Shown here one piece after another: positions 36,839 through 55,684 of a DNA stretch of 64,000 bases (its first letter is position 1; every line of letters begins with the position of its first letter). The notes beneath the pieces were generated by a model. It saw only the letters and a program-made list of their open reading frames with translations. It was not told the origin of the DNA and did no database searches. The translations under genes were made by a program, and so were the position numbers. The DNA comes from Adiantum capillus-veneris (lineage: Eukaryota; Streptophyta; Polypodiopsida; Polypodiales; Pteridaceae): NCBI GenBank assembly GCA_014529385.2, contig CM043955.1:142650140-142714139 (forward strand). Reading direction: 5' to 3'.

Positions 36839-37245
36839 AGCCAAGAATATAAATGGAAAGGCCACCCAAAGGTATCGTTTCTTGTTCACAAAACCAAGAC
36901 AAAATCTTCAACTCCAGTGGTTCAAAATATTGTGTTGGCACCTTCATTAAGTATGAAAGAAGATGGCTAGCAGCGGATATCCAACATATCATTTAAGGGG
37001 TTCAAATCCCAAGCTAGAGTCGCTAGGCTTCTGAGAGCCACCCTGTAGACCCTTTCAAAACCCCCATCCTCTATGACAACTTGTTCGAGGTGTTGCAGGA
37101 TGCCAACCCTACGAATCTTATGACAACTAATATGACCAGCTCATAGATTGGGAATATCCTTATGGAGGAGGACCACAAGAAAGAGAAGAATTCCTCGAGG
37201 TAGAGGAATATGTACCCTTATCTCAATGATGGAAGATATTGTCTT

Positions 37246-37560
37246 TCAATCTTGGAACGTGAATGGTTAAAACCCAAAAAAGGAGCACCCTCTTCTGGGA
37301 GGAAGTTAAGAGGGTTAAGAAGGTTAACTGTTGGGCTATCGAGGAGCATCATTTGGATTCGTGTAGTAGAAGAAAGCAAGCTCTAGGGAAGAAGTTGGTA
37401 TGCTACAGAGAGGGAGTGGATGTGTACAGTGGCATCCTCTCTGTTGTGGATAGGTACCTAGAGCCATAAGTGATCATAAATCACCCCTCTTGGAGAGTCG
37501 TAGGAGTGAGAGTCAAGTGGGCGGATAACCACTCATAATAATCAACATATATGGCCCTTG
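37246..37560 (+). pseudogene. LINE ORF2: apurinic-type endonuclease N-terminus
   Basis: Starts with 'SWNVNG' at about 37252, the usual first motif of LINE endonucleases. It continues in shifted frame as NPKKRSTLFWEEVKR style text and 'EEHHLDS' (family: QEHHL), then 'IINHPSWRVVGVRVKW'. Multiple stops and frame changes. The catalytic core downstream is not readable. Confidence 0.6.
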
Positions 37561-38284
37561 CTAAGGATAGAGCCAAGTTGTGGATGCACCTCAAAGATAC
37601 CCAGATTGAAGGGGAGTAGCTCCCGCTAGGGGCTGTTAGGTTCTGTTTCTTCAATCCATATCTCGAAGGCCATGAACGTTTGAGATTCTGACCAGGATCT
37701 CTCAGTAGCCAGCTACTTAGAGATTAAACAAGAAACCAGGGAAACTATTATTGGGATTTGGAAAAGCAAGATCTCAGGCGAGTGGAATAAGATAACTTTC
37801 ACAGTCATGTCTATGATGATGTATGCGAGGTTGGGGCTCATGGTGAAAAGCTTGATCATTGATTTCCTATGGGATGTATGTGACTATGGCTCGAATTGAG
37901 CATGGTGCTGATGTAATGATTTTCTCTTATTAATATAACCTCTCATATATTGTGAGATTTGCAAAAATAAAAGGACAAAAAAATATCTAATGTCTCTAAT
38001 TTAAAAGAAATTATCAAATTTTCTCAAGGTTACTTTCCCTTTAAAAAATGTTGGTGACATGACATTTTTGGGAAAATAGTCCCATGTAGGATCTGCGGCA
38101 CTGAGGTGGTAATCCACCCCTTCACAATCCCTCTCTTTAACAACCCACTACAATCCATTTTGTGCACAATCTTCGTCTTATGACTTGAAAGCTCTACTTC
38201 ACAATCTTCAGTATTGTCCATTCCATCCTTGCCATTTCTCCCAGCTTAAGCCTTGTGTACCCTTGCAAATAGTGATCGATCATA

Positions 38285-38748
38285 CATTGGGAAGAGAATG
38301 GGGTCTACGAGGGCCTCTTTATTTGGCAGTTTAAGGGAGTCAATCCTCTCGTACTAAGAAATCAATCAAAGGACAACTTGTGAGTTCAAACAGGCAAAAT
38401 GGCTAGTTATTTGTGAATTCAAATTTCTCCCCCAAAATGAAATTTAAAATCTAGCGGGAAAAACCTTATCATACAACATATCTACAAAAAGAGCTTGGCC
38501 TATAGACTACAAATTTATAATCTCTGCTCAAATCGGAGATCATATGTAGGAGTTATGGAAGGCCAAGAATCATAAAGTTATCTAGCCCCTTTTTTGGGGG
38601 AAAGTGCATCCTTTGACCACTCTTACACCTCTCTTACACACCACCATTCTTGCACACATGACGTGCATCTATTTGTCAAAATGTTAATCACCTCTATAAT
38701 CTCATGGCAAATACAGAGGCCCTCCTAGACCCCATCGTATTCCTAATG
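38285..38748. mobile_element. Small TIR element (about 460 bp)
   Basis: Left arm 38298-38328 (atggggtctacgagggcctc...) pairs with 38705-38735 read in inverse, with 3 mismatches in 31 bases. Similarity continues outward to a 'cattagga'-like end, giving TIRs of about 43 bp. No clear target duplication, so the superfamily is unresolved. A single related end is at 50585-50628. Confidence 0.65.
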
Positions 38749-45281
<6,533 letters not shown>

Positions 45282-45415
45282 GGAGATTATCATCACTAAC
45301 TAGCTCTTGTACATCAATGCCAATGAACTTACCCTAGGACCAACAAAGGAGATTATCATCACTAACTAGCTCTTGTACATCAATGCCCATGAACTTACCC
45401 TAGGACCAACAAAGG
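45282..45415. repeat. 66-bp tandem duplication
   Basis: The unit starting ggagattatcatcactaact at 45282 recurs at 45348, nearly identical. It is followed by an open frame to 45660 (...'NEWGTPEEFYKEFVYFDEYF'), possibly gag-related, not recognised. Confidence 0.93.
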
Positions 45416-45859
45416 AGACATATAATAGACCCCAGGTCTTAGCAAATTGTGCAATTATAGAGAGTACCAATGAATGGGGGACACCTGAAGAATTTTACAA
45501 GGAATTTGTTTACTTCGATGAGTACTTCACCTTCCAGAATGGGATGGTCCATAGCAACATGGGAGTGCCCATGACAAACCGCACTCACACAAGAGTGGTA
45601 CAATTACCATGCAAGAAAAGAAATGTTCATGAAAAAAATCTTGAGAGACTAGTGGAATGACCCAGTGGACACACTTCCAAAATGGGACCACTGTGATCTA
45701 GCAGTTGAAGGATGTCATAATGGTTATCATAGAGTACACTATGTTAGGACCATTAGAGACTATTGAGAGCCTTTGAAAGTTAGTGTAAATTTTTGAACCA
45801 TGAAAATTTTATGATGTAGAATTGATTTAATTTATTCATATTCTTTCTTTGTCTCTCTC

Positions 45860-46910
45860 ATAGATCATTTATGCTATGCTTGTCTTGATCCTTACCATCG
45901 GTTTAGAGATTGTCCGTTCAATAACTTACCTTTTATAGGATTGGTAGATATTTATGAGCCCAATAACATGAAATCAAATCGGAATTTCAAAAATTTTAGA
46001 CCTAGACCACGACAAAAACAAAAATTTACCCCGTAGAACTTCAATCAAAATCAAAGATCTCCTCAAAATCAAGGGAACTTAGATCACAAAACCCATCTTT
46101 TATGCCAAATGGACCACCCAATGACAACAACAATAACAACAATGGGAATAACTTCTACTGTCAACCTCGTCCAGGAGGAGAAGAAAGTCAACAACCTCAA
46201 GGAATATCTCAAGCCAACAAAGCTCAAGGTGTTAGATGCAAAGGGAATCAAGCGAATGCATTTGTTCATACTGTGATCGAACATCAAGGAGTGAATACAT
46301 AATTTTCAGTAATTCAAACCCTAGCAGAGTATCAAGGTAAGAATTTTACCTTATTGGTTCTAGCTAGGAGTATACATTCTTTCATCTCTCCTAGATGCAT
46401 TGAAACCTCATTCTACTTGAACACCTTGATTCATACCTCACATTGGAATTAGTTACTATGAGTAGGAAAGTTAAGTCTTCTACTTCATTGGGTAACTTGA
46501 ATTTTTTTTTGGATGGTCACAACACTTTGACTCATTTTCAAGTCTTACCCAAGGATTCTATGATGGAATTTTAGGAATGCATTGGCTTAAATCCAATGAT
46601 GCTCACATACATTGCAAAAATGCTTCATTGAATTTTGCAAATGAGCATAAATCTAGGGTTACCGTTATTGGGAAGCGGGGACAACCTAAACTTCAACTAG
46701 TGAACTTCACAAAATTAATGAAGATTTGTAGAAAGAACGAGATGATTTATGTAATAAAGCTTAACCCTGTAGAGAAAAAGTTAGAAACACCTATTCGCGA
46801 GTAGCTAACAAAATTTTATGATGTATTTCTTGAAAAATTTTCACAGTCACCACCCCAAGGTGAAGCTGATCATGCAATAGAGTTTGTTCCATGTAATGCT
46901 AAGTGTGGAC
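45860..46910 (+). pseudogene. Ty3/gypsy remnant: zinc knuckle, protease region and start of RT linker
   Basis: A CCHC knuckle at 45872-45913 reads C-YA-C-LDPY-H-RFRD-C. After an Asn/Gln-rich stretch comes protease-like text in shifting frames ('ARSIHSFISPRCIE', 'DGILGMHWLKSNDAHIHC'). It ends with the conserved lead-in to gypsy RT ('KFYDVFLEKFSQ', 'PPQGEADHAIEFVPC', to about 46895). RT itself is absent: the text stops and unrelated sequence with a TATA box begins. At least five stops or frame changes. The catalytic Asp motif of the protease is not visible. Confidence 0.75.
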
Positions 46911-46940
46911 ATGGATTCTAAATATGGGATGGCCAAGGGT

Positions 46941-47020
46941 CTATATAAAGGGTGGTAGGGAGGAGAATCCTAACAGCAGTCTCCTAGGTTCTCACACTAG
47001 TATCAAAGCTTAGAGTCCTA
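46941..47020 (+). promoter_or_regulatory. Possible LTR promoter and primer-binding site
   Basis: A TATA box (ctatataaag, 46941-46950) is followed about 60 bases later by 'tagtatcaaagctta' (about 47005-47019), which resembles the tRNA-Met primer site TGGTATCAGAGC with changes. This would mark the end of an LTR whose element continues right (frames at 47875-48266 are unrecognised). Weak evidence. Confidence 0.3.
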
Positions 47021-49333
47021 GGAAAACAGAGGGCATGGTCTCTTGGTTTTTGCACTTTTTGCATGATTTTTCATGGTGTGGAGTGAGGAAGGCAAAGAGA
47101 GAAGAACCCTGTACACGGCCTCTTGTGTCAAGAAGGGGGAAGCGGTTGATCATACCAGAACATAGCAAGGTTGGGCTTGCTGGGGTTGCCATGCAATGCT
47201 GGCGATTCTTGTCACACCCAACTTGTGGATTCAAAAACACAAATAATCCTCTTTCTCCTTCTCTATCTCAGTGACTATTGCACACCATTGCTAACCCCAA
47301 GCTGCCCACACCCACAAGGTGGCCACTTAAGAGATTTGGGGGGCATGCCCACCTTGGCACATACTGACACATATCCCTCAAGATCTTGCCAAGCTCAGCA
47401 AGCCAATTTCCCACACTTGCATGAAGCAATCAAAAAATATCAGGGGTTCTCTCAGTTCAACACGGCTTGAATATTTGCGGGGTTTAAAATTTTCCAAACC
47501 TAAATCAATTTTGCGCTTCTTTGAACTTGCCATTGAATTCCATTTCCAAGGCTTGTTGAAGGAAGGTTTTTTTATTTCAATTTTGACAAGTGTGCAAAGC
47601 AAAATTGACTCATTTACAAAGCAAACCAACAACATATCAAATTGATTTTACAAACGCTACGGCCTTGTTTTTGAAATGGTCATCAAGTTTAAGTAGTCTC
47701 TACTTGGCACGGCCAAGCACGATAGCTTCAACATCAACAATTATCTCCAATTTATCAAATAAATTAGCAAGGCTAATTAAATACAATGAAGAGGGGTCTT
47801 AGGCGGCTTGAAATTATTCGTAATTGGCGAATTCTTCAAGGGTCTCTTGAGTTTAACTTAGCAAACTATCCCTCATGGATCCTATGTTTGACTCTCTGGA
47901 CATGAAGTTGCCTGAGAATCATCTTTTTAATTTTGAATTTTCCTCAAGGGAATCAACTCCTCCTCCTCCTCAAGGTGTCCTCAAAATTCTAGATGCCTCC
48001 AATAGTTTGATGAACGATTTTGCAAATCGACCGTTCGTCTTCAACTACTCGCTACTCAGGTGGAGCAACTTACAGAGGTCATCACCGCATACATCTCGCA
48101 AGATGTACTCACTACTCATGGGAAAAAGGTTGAAAAAGTCTTGTTCAATGTGTTCAAGAGGAGACTTTCAGTTACAGAGATTAAGAGAGTAGAATCGCAA
48201 AAGTTATGCTTTAATTACATGGGATGCCATCAGAAGAAACATTGTCTCCATGCACCAAACTCGTAGGAACTTAATGAATGTCATCAATAAGATGTAAACT
48301 ATCTTTTATATGTCATTTTGTAGGTATCTTTTTCTCATCTCTTTGTATAAAATACAATAGAAAAATAGATATAGCCTATGTAGTCGAGAAATTGAAAATG
48401 TTGCTTTCTGCTTTGATTCTCAGACGTGTTGACTACTACATATTATGGTGATTATCCTTATGTCATTTACATTTAGGTGAATCAATACAATACGATATAC
48501 CTATTCTTTTGCGGGCACAACCTTTCAAACCATATACAATTTCTCTTGCCAATTACATGATGATAGGTGAAAATTTGTGAACGTAACACATAGCTACACG
48601 CACAATAATTTCCTTAAATACTTACAATAAAGCAAGCCTTCCAAGACCACGGATCCATATCTATGTAAATGCATTCAATGCATAATCATTCCACAACAAT
48701 CATCAAAACTTGCAAGAGTGCAGGATGCTCCGACTTCTGATGCTAGGGGTGATGGTCACCAAAAGTTGAGTTTGGCAATTTGATACCTTTGATATCTAAG
48801 ATTCAGGAGCTATCTCTTTTAATATTAGGTAATCTCAAGAATCAATAAGATGCACGATTTGGCAAGGCCAATTTTCTTTGTGAAAATTCCACAAGGTCAA
48901 TTTTCTTTTGCATTGACATCTGTTCCTCAGTAGGAGAAGTTGTTAGATATGAACATCCTCTCGATCCTATCTTATCTTTTTCGTGTATTTATGTGAAGCA
49001 CGACTTCAATTTAGTTAATATTGCATAGAAGTTTCCAAATTTTGGAATATGCTATTAGGATATGAGCTTGGGAAAACTTGGCACATGTCTATGTGTTTTT
49101 ATTTGAAGGTCGGTAAGAGCCAAGCCTCGAAAGCATACAAGGTACATCTGACCACTCTAAACTTATCAACATGCATTGCCAAGATCCACATTCAAGCGAA
49201 GACAATTTCTCTTAGAGGGGCAACAAGGTTAGACGATTTCAAGTTCTACTTGTCCTTTTGTTTTTTAATTTTTATTAAGATAAGATTTCTCTTATGTACA
49301 AACCAAAGTTCTTTGACAGACTTAGTGCAAAGA

Positions 49334-49660
49334 AAAGATTTTAATCCATGCCACAATACTATCCATTGACTTAGGATCAAGGATAATACAACACACAATT
49401 AGGTAGAGGATATAAGCTCACAATTACGGTTTGCAATGACCAACTATGATGTATCTATGCGAGTACACATCGTGCAAGGCACATATAGTTTCTAAAAAGC
49501 AAGGATTTTATTCCGTGCCACAATACTATCCATTATCTTAGGATCAAGGATACTATAGTACACATAGAGCTGGAAATAAGAGAATATAAGCTCACATTGA
49601 TGGTTTGCAATGACCAGCTGTGATGTATCCATACTAGTACACATCATGCAAGGCCTCGTG
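49334..49660. repeat. Diverged tandem duplication, unit about 166 bp
   Basis: 'gattttaatccatgccacaa...' near 49337 recurs as 'gattttattccgtgccacaa...' near 49504; the similarity extends through 'ggtttgcaatgacca', 'tgatgtatc', 'agtacacatc' and 'gcaaggc' in both. More diverged than the other duplications in the window. Confidence 0.85.
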
Positions 49661-50584
49661 CAAGGCACGTATGGTGGAGAGCGTCATTGAAGCCAAGGCC
49701 TTATCACACTATTTTTCTGATATGCATGCATGGCATGCCAATATTGTGGACTCATTCCATTCAAGCATGGTTTACGCTTCTGCTATACAATCTACTACTT
49801 TGTTTAGAAAGAGTTGAGGCTGGTATATTTGCTTCTGATCGTTGTATATAACTACAACAGTGGGCATTTGTTTTGCACAAGGTCCTGGCAATACAAATGA
49901 TGCTTTTTGTGGGTAGCAAGTAGGCATAGCCTCACTATCAAGCACATAATTCATTGGAAGACATGAACATATTAAGAGAGACTCCTAGAAGGTAATCTCT
50001 TGTTCCAACTTAAGAAGAGTTGTTGCTTAGTTCTAGCACTGATTCTATCTCTACGAGTGGTATTTTCAGAATATGACCCAACTAATATACAATCACTTTA
50101 TCGTTGTTGAAAGTCACAATTTGATCTCATCATAGTTGTTATTTCAAGGAAAGAAGTATGCAATCTACCAAGGGGAAGTGGACAAGTTCAACTTCCAAAG
50201 TTGATTTCACTCATTATTAGACACGATAGACTGTGTTGGTCACCGTTGGTTGCTAGGTTGAGCAATTTTCATACAGAGTCTAATGAAGGGGTTTGACATT
50301 CTCAATTTTTAACAAAGGGGTTTGATATTCTCAATTTTAACTAAGGGTTTCAAATTGTAGAGGCATAACCCAAGGTTATCGATGAAATATTGCTTGATTT
50401 TCACTAATTTTTCAATTAGAGTTGCTAGGCCTTCTCAGGTGGGAGATTTGGTCATGTGCATTTGACTACGGATAAGTGAAGACTATGTTCAACCTCTAGG
50501 TATGCATCTGATTTGGTTTTATTTTCGAATATGTTTTGATTGATTTCTTCCAAGTGGGATGAATATGCTTCTATGCTTTCATCC

Positions 50585-50628
50585 CATTAGGAAGGGAATG
50601 GGGTCTAAGGGAACCTCTTTATTTGCCA
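50585..50628. repeat. Single terminal repeat related to the TIR element at 38285-38748
   Basis: 'cattaggaagggaatggggt' then 'ctaagggaacctctttattt' matches both ends of the 38.3-kb element. No inverted partner was found within about 700 bases, so it may be a solo or truncated end. Confidence 0.55.
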
Positions 50629-53600
50629 TGGGATTAAAAAGGAGATTATGGAAGGGGAAAATGGGTGGATTTCATGTGGACTAAAATGGTGGGTATGGAA
50701 AGGCCTAAAAGAAAGTGGTCAAACTTGTACTCTTTTATAAATTATAAAGAGAAAATCACTTATAAATTCAAAAAACTGTAATTTTCTCTAAATAGTTGGA
50801 TAAAAACCAATCCTTTCTCTCTCTAATGGATGCCAGTTTCTTCCCCCCTCTCTCCTAAAAGGGGTCCCTCCCAAAAAGTGTCGATCATTCCCTCCCTCTC
50901 TCTGTGCTGTACCATCTGTCACTTCTCTTCATTTCACCTTGCAAGTTGCAACTTTCTTCTCTTTCCTTCCTTTAATTTTTACCTCCCAAAAGCTTTGTAA
51001 CAAAATTTTGAACCTCCTTTCCCTCCTCAAGCTTATTGCATTCTCCATTCTCCTCAAGATTAATTTGTCCATTTCTCCATGAGCCTCACTAAACACCTCT
51101 ACCTAAAGCTGAAGATCTACAACATATCTTTCTACTAGATCATCCCTCTTTCTTTCTTCAATAGGTTTCTTGCTCCTTCTCCATTAAGCTCTCTAGAGAG
51201 GATCTACTTCCCTCTCAAGATTTGCAACAACATTATCTTCCCCATTAAGCCAACAAAGAGGTGGAGAAATATAGAAGTAAGTGGCATGAATCGTCTTTGT
51301 GTACCATCAAAGAATCTTGCTTTTATACATTTGAGAACATGGATGTGCAATGTCTTATCATAAGTGTTTGTCTATAGGTTGTGCCACTATTTCCGATGTC
51401 ATCATCAGATACTCGACAAACTAGGAGTGTCATTGATTCCATTTCATGCAGCAATTTACAAGATGACAGTGGATGGTAAGGTGACGATGGAGTTCAAATG
51501 AATGATGTGGGTGAAAATGCAGTCCAACTCAAGAGGTGCACACAAGGTCAAGGAGACACATGGCTTCTTGAGCACACCATTGAAAGGGAAGAATCATGGA
51601 GTTCAAGCAAACACAAGACCTCAAGAGGCTTGCGAAGGTGCAAAATGTGTATTTTGCTTCACAACTAAAGCTAGAGACATCAGTGGATCCATCGAGGTTT
51701 CCTGCTAATTGTAATTTTACTCCCCTATCAGTTTTTAGATTGTCTATTTAGTATTTTTACCCTGTATTTCTCTTTGATGACTAGAATATTTCCATTGCTT
51801 GTTCATGTTTGCATATGTTTTTCCATCCGATTTTGTAGAGTGGGATCCAATAGAGTCATTCACAAGAACTTTTGAGGCCATCCATGCTGACCTTAGCAAG
51901 TTGCTCTATGCTGGCTGTCCATCCTCTGAGCTTGACTCACGTTACATTTTTTTTAGAATCATACTTATGTCACGCCTAGGCAAAATGGGTATGGTAATCT
52001 TTCTCCGATTCACCAGCTAACCTTCGAGAGTCTAGAATGGCCTAAGCCAGACAATTTCTTGATCACAACAACTAAAAGGAGAATCAAGGTGGATGTGCAA
52101 ATAAAAAATGAAGTGCACCTATGGTTCCCACAAAGCCACGGTAACATGGTTTATATCTCTTCATGTGTTTGTGTTTATCTTTCGACTTAAAAGTGTTCAC
52201 ATGAAACCAACAATGTGGACTTGCAAAGAGGAAAGTGCTATCAATGGATTCCTTGGCTGGATAGGAGACTAAGGTGCTCAACCACCAGGGAGATAGAATC
52301 AAGTGCTCTGTAGTTGCTAAGAATGTTGCATTCATATACCATATTGCAAAGCAAAGCTTGTCAATGGTCTTTCTCTTTTAGAAGATGAAACATGACAATG
52401 GGAGAATGGGAGGCACTAGACTCTCATGTTGCTTTCTGCTAGAGAATCACTTGACCTGAAAATATGCCTCCACGATGATGTAGCGACATTGCACTCAATA
52501 ATGACTAGCACCTCAGTGACCTTTGCGAGTATCTTAATCTCAAATATACCTTTTCCAAGCAATATCTCTTCGTAATCAATGAAAAGGTTGTTCGCTCTAG
52601 AAAAGAGAAGATATTTCTATGTGAGAAGATTCCGTTTCCGTGATGTATTTTTGTATAAGCTTGTAGCTGACACGGATTTCTCTCCCATTAATACATACGA
52701 TGTTTGGAATCTCATCTTTGTTCATACTTGTTTATTCTCAACTTGTTCAAGTTTTAGAATAAAATGTGCAATTTATTTTATGTGGAGCACAATGTTTTCA
52801 ATGTTGGTGTCTTTTAATGCTTTGTCACATGATTTTGTTTAAAATTATAGTTCAAAGTTTTTTGATGTTAATTTTAAGTGCTTTTTAAAAAGTGACCTTG
52901 GGCATATAAGTGACTTTCTATGTTTTAAACTTATTTTCTCACATTCACAAAACTCTAGCTCTAAGCTCTCTTCGCATCTTCTTCACGAACGAACCCATGG
53001 CAATTTCTTCTGATGCACTTCTCACACAACTAGAAAAGGTAGGACTTGCGGATCGAGCACATGAACTACTTAGTGTTTTCGAGGAGACCATAACATGCAG
53101 GCAACTTGAAACCTTCATGCAGAGGCACTCCAAAGCTTTCTTGACTACATGACACATCACATGGAAGAATATGCCATAGTCTTTGAGGGATCCGACATGT
53201 TTAGAATAGAAGTCGTTAGTGTCTAAAATCTATTGGTTTTCCACCCAACACCTTCCATTTCTTCACCTTGTCTTTAACCATCATTGAAATCGATCTTTTG
53301 CACTCAAAGCATAATATGATTGTGATCACCTCACACTAACCACTTTCTCTATTCTGTGTTTCAAACTTCTTTGGACTCTAGTCTTCTTCCTCTCTCTCCC
53401 TGCTAAAACTCTATAGAACCAATTGAATATCTCATGTAGGGGCATTGCTCTTTTTCCTTCCACCTTCATGCCGTGTATTTTTAAATACATTGCTTTTTCT
53501 TGATAGTGTGAGTGCTCCATTCCTTGGCTACTCTAGATGCCCAATGAATCATATGTGTTGAGAAAACATGAGCTATGTGCAAAAAGAATGTGTTGAAAAA

Positions 53601-54617
53601 ACAATTAAACTTTAGTTTAAACACTGATGTTTTTTTACTGCAAAGACAAAGTGTTCAACCCACCATGTAATGTGTTATGTGCATCTCCCCCTAGGCATCC
53701 ACCATTTGCACAATGAAACTATTGATTACAAAATTTAAGGTGGATATCTCAGCACATGTTAGCTTTGCCTTTTCAAGCAGACAAAAAATATCATCTACAG
53801 ACTGCCACACTTAAGCACGCTTAATTCCTAGGGCTGCTTCGTTACCTCTGTAGGTGGTAATGTCACATACCTTTTTCCACAATTGAAACTTAGGGAGTCA
53901 AAATAGTCTGAAATTCAAATGCCTAGATTTACTACCACCCATACATATTTTATAGGACGATCCTCTGTACTTCCAGATGCCTTCTTGTCCTTTGATAACT
54001 CAACTAAACCCCCATGCAGACAAACACGTGATAGAACAAATTCGAACTCTCTTATACACTCTTCTCTTCTTTTTATAGGCTCCATATTCTAAGCATAATT
54101 AATATGGAGCATAAGCAACTTGCTAAGAATTTTTAGATGAACATGAAGGGTGGACACATGCACATTTATCAGTGGAATCGGTAGAATAGGATACCAATTT
54201 GGATCGTCCATGTCTTGATTAGGGGTACACTCTGGTTACAACTGAGGATACCTTGAAACCATTGTTGTAGTGCTTTACTCAATTTTATGTAGTGGACACA
54301 CTTTTTGCAGAGTTGAATGCAGCTTTGCCACCCTTACCCTTACCGCCCTTTGACTTGATGGCCTTTGCACCCTTTCCCAAAGTTTCCAATGAGACTTTAC
54401 TCTGGCAGCAATAAATGCATGGAAAGAGGGTCATTGCATGTTAAGTGAGTCAACATCAGTTAATAGAAGCTGCTAAAGACCGAAGAGGTACGAATGCACA
54501 TCAAGGATAAATACAAAGAAGCAGTGAAGATTGGAGTTACACATTTTCCATATTTTCCCAAAATGGTCAAGTATTGTAAATTCACAATTTATTTCAAACC
54601 ATTGTAATATTTTAATG

Positions 54618-55630
54618 TGTTACGGGCTCAATGGGAGTTCCAAACTGTAAAGAAGAGGTCCATTAGTGTGCCTAGGTAGTAGATTCAGTAAAGTGGTGGA
54701 GCGCCCTTAAAGGCCTTGGGTGCTGGGACATTGCATATTTTTACCCTAGGTATATAAGGCAGTGTGTAAAAGAAATTAAGGTTCTCAAGCTTATTTCTAG
54801 AGAGCACTCTTTGGTGAGCGCTCTTGAGGTGTGTGGCCATGGAGTCCTTGAGATTCTCCTTGCTCATGTGACTTGATTAACACTAATCAATGCTTAATTC
54901 TCTTTCACTATATGCCTCTCTCATGATTCTTATGATTTCTAATGATGCTTTCATTAGCTAGATCTTAACTAGTTAGTGGTTAATCCTACTCTAATCTTGT
55001 GTGATTTTCCTCTCTTGCTTGTGTGTGTATGTAGGTTTGATTGGAGTGTGTGGTGCTCGATAGATCTATGTGTGTGTGCTTGCGATTAGTGTGTTGCATG
55101 ATAGGATTAGTGTTGTGTGCATCTTGCAATCGTTAGTGTGTGTGATTAGGTTGATTAGAGGTGAAGAGAAGTGGATGTGGAGATTGCCCATTGTTGTGGC
55201 TTAGCTCCTCCATAGGCCGAGAAGATCATGTTAGTGCCTGATCTATCAGGGCATTCAGGGTATTCAGGATATTATATTTTGAACTGTAACTAAGACCTTT
55301 AACTTTTGAACCTTAGGGATATGTGGACATTAGTACTTATATTTTTGGATAGTTGTGAATGTGCCTTATGGTATCTGATGGCGTGAGGTAGTTTTGGGAT
55401 AACTATCGAGGCAGTTCTCCTTCTCCTGATCTTGTACTACTGTTTATGCTCTGTAATTGGGTGATGATGATGAAGATAACCTGATGGCAGTCTCTTTTTC
55501 TCTTCCTTATGGTGTTCTTTGATTATTTACTTTGTAGTATTGTGTATGAATGCTCATTTTACTGTTCTTGATTCCTGTAAACTGCATGTTTCCTGCATTG
55601 AATACATGTTAGGACTGTGTGCCCCTAACA
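54618..55630 (+). repeat. 5' LTR (1013 bp) of the Athila/Tat-like element
   Basis: Starts TGTTACGGGC and ends GCCCCTAACA, an almost perfect inverted pair. A TATA box (tatataagg) is at 54751-54759. The end is directly followed by the primer-binding site. No second copy is available for confirmation. Confidence 0.8.
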
Positions 55631-55645
55631 TTTGGCGATCCCGCT
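55631..55645 (+). other. Primer-binding site of the Athila/Tat-like element
   Basis: Reads tttggcgatcccgct directly after the LTR end. TGGCGA-type primer sites are common in this branch; the exact tRNA was not determined. Confidence 0.7.
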
Positions 55646-55684
55646 TTCCGTTCGAATTTCGCATGAACCATGTGGGCCTAAGGA

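Larger units (their letters stand above)
35500..37979 (+). mobile_element. LINE retrotransposon remnant with internal loss of RT
   Basis: Plus-strand order: ORF1-like nucleic-acid-binding protein (about 35700-36838), an endonuclease-like segment (about 37246-37560), then a short coding tail. The 3' end is an A-rich region typical of plant LINEs, 'tcttattaatataacc', 'attgtgagatttgcaaaaat', around 37920-37979. The reverse transcriptase between endonuclease and 3' end is missing. No target duplication was identified. Confidence 0.65.
47300..54617. other. Long AT-rich intergenic stretch
   Basis: No gene with a recognisable domain. Protein-like but unidentified frames lie at 47875-48266 ('VATQVEQLTEVITAYISQDV' in one frame) and 52997-53152 (MAISSDALLTQLEKVGLADR, 51 codons, possibly a small gene). 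Listed separately: a diverged direct repeat at 49334-49660 and a single TIR-like end at 50585-50628. The rest is non-coding. Confidence 0.45.
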
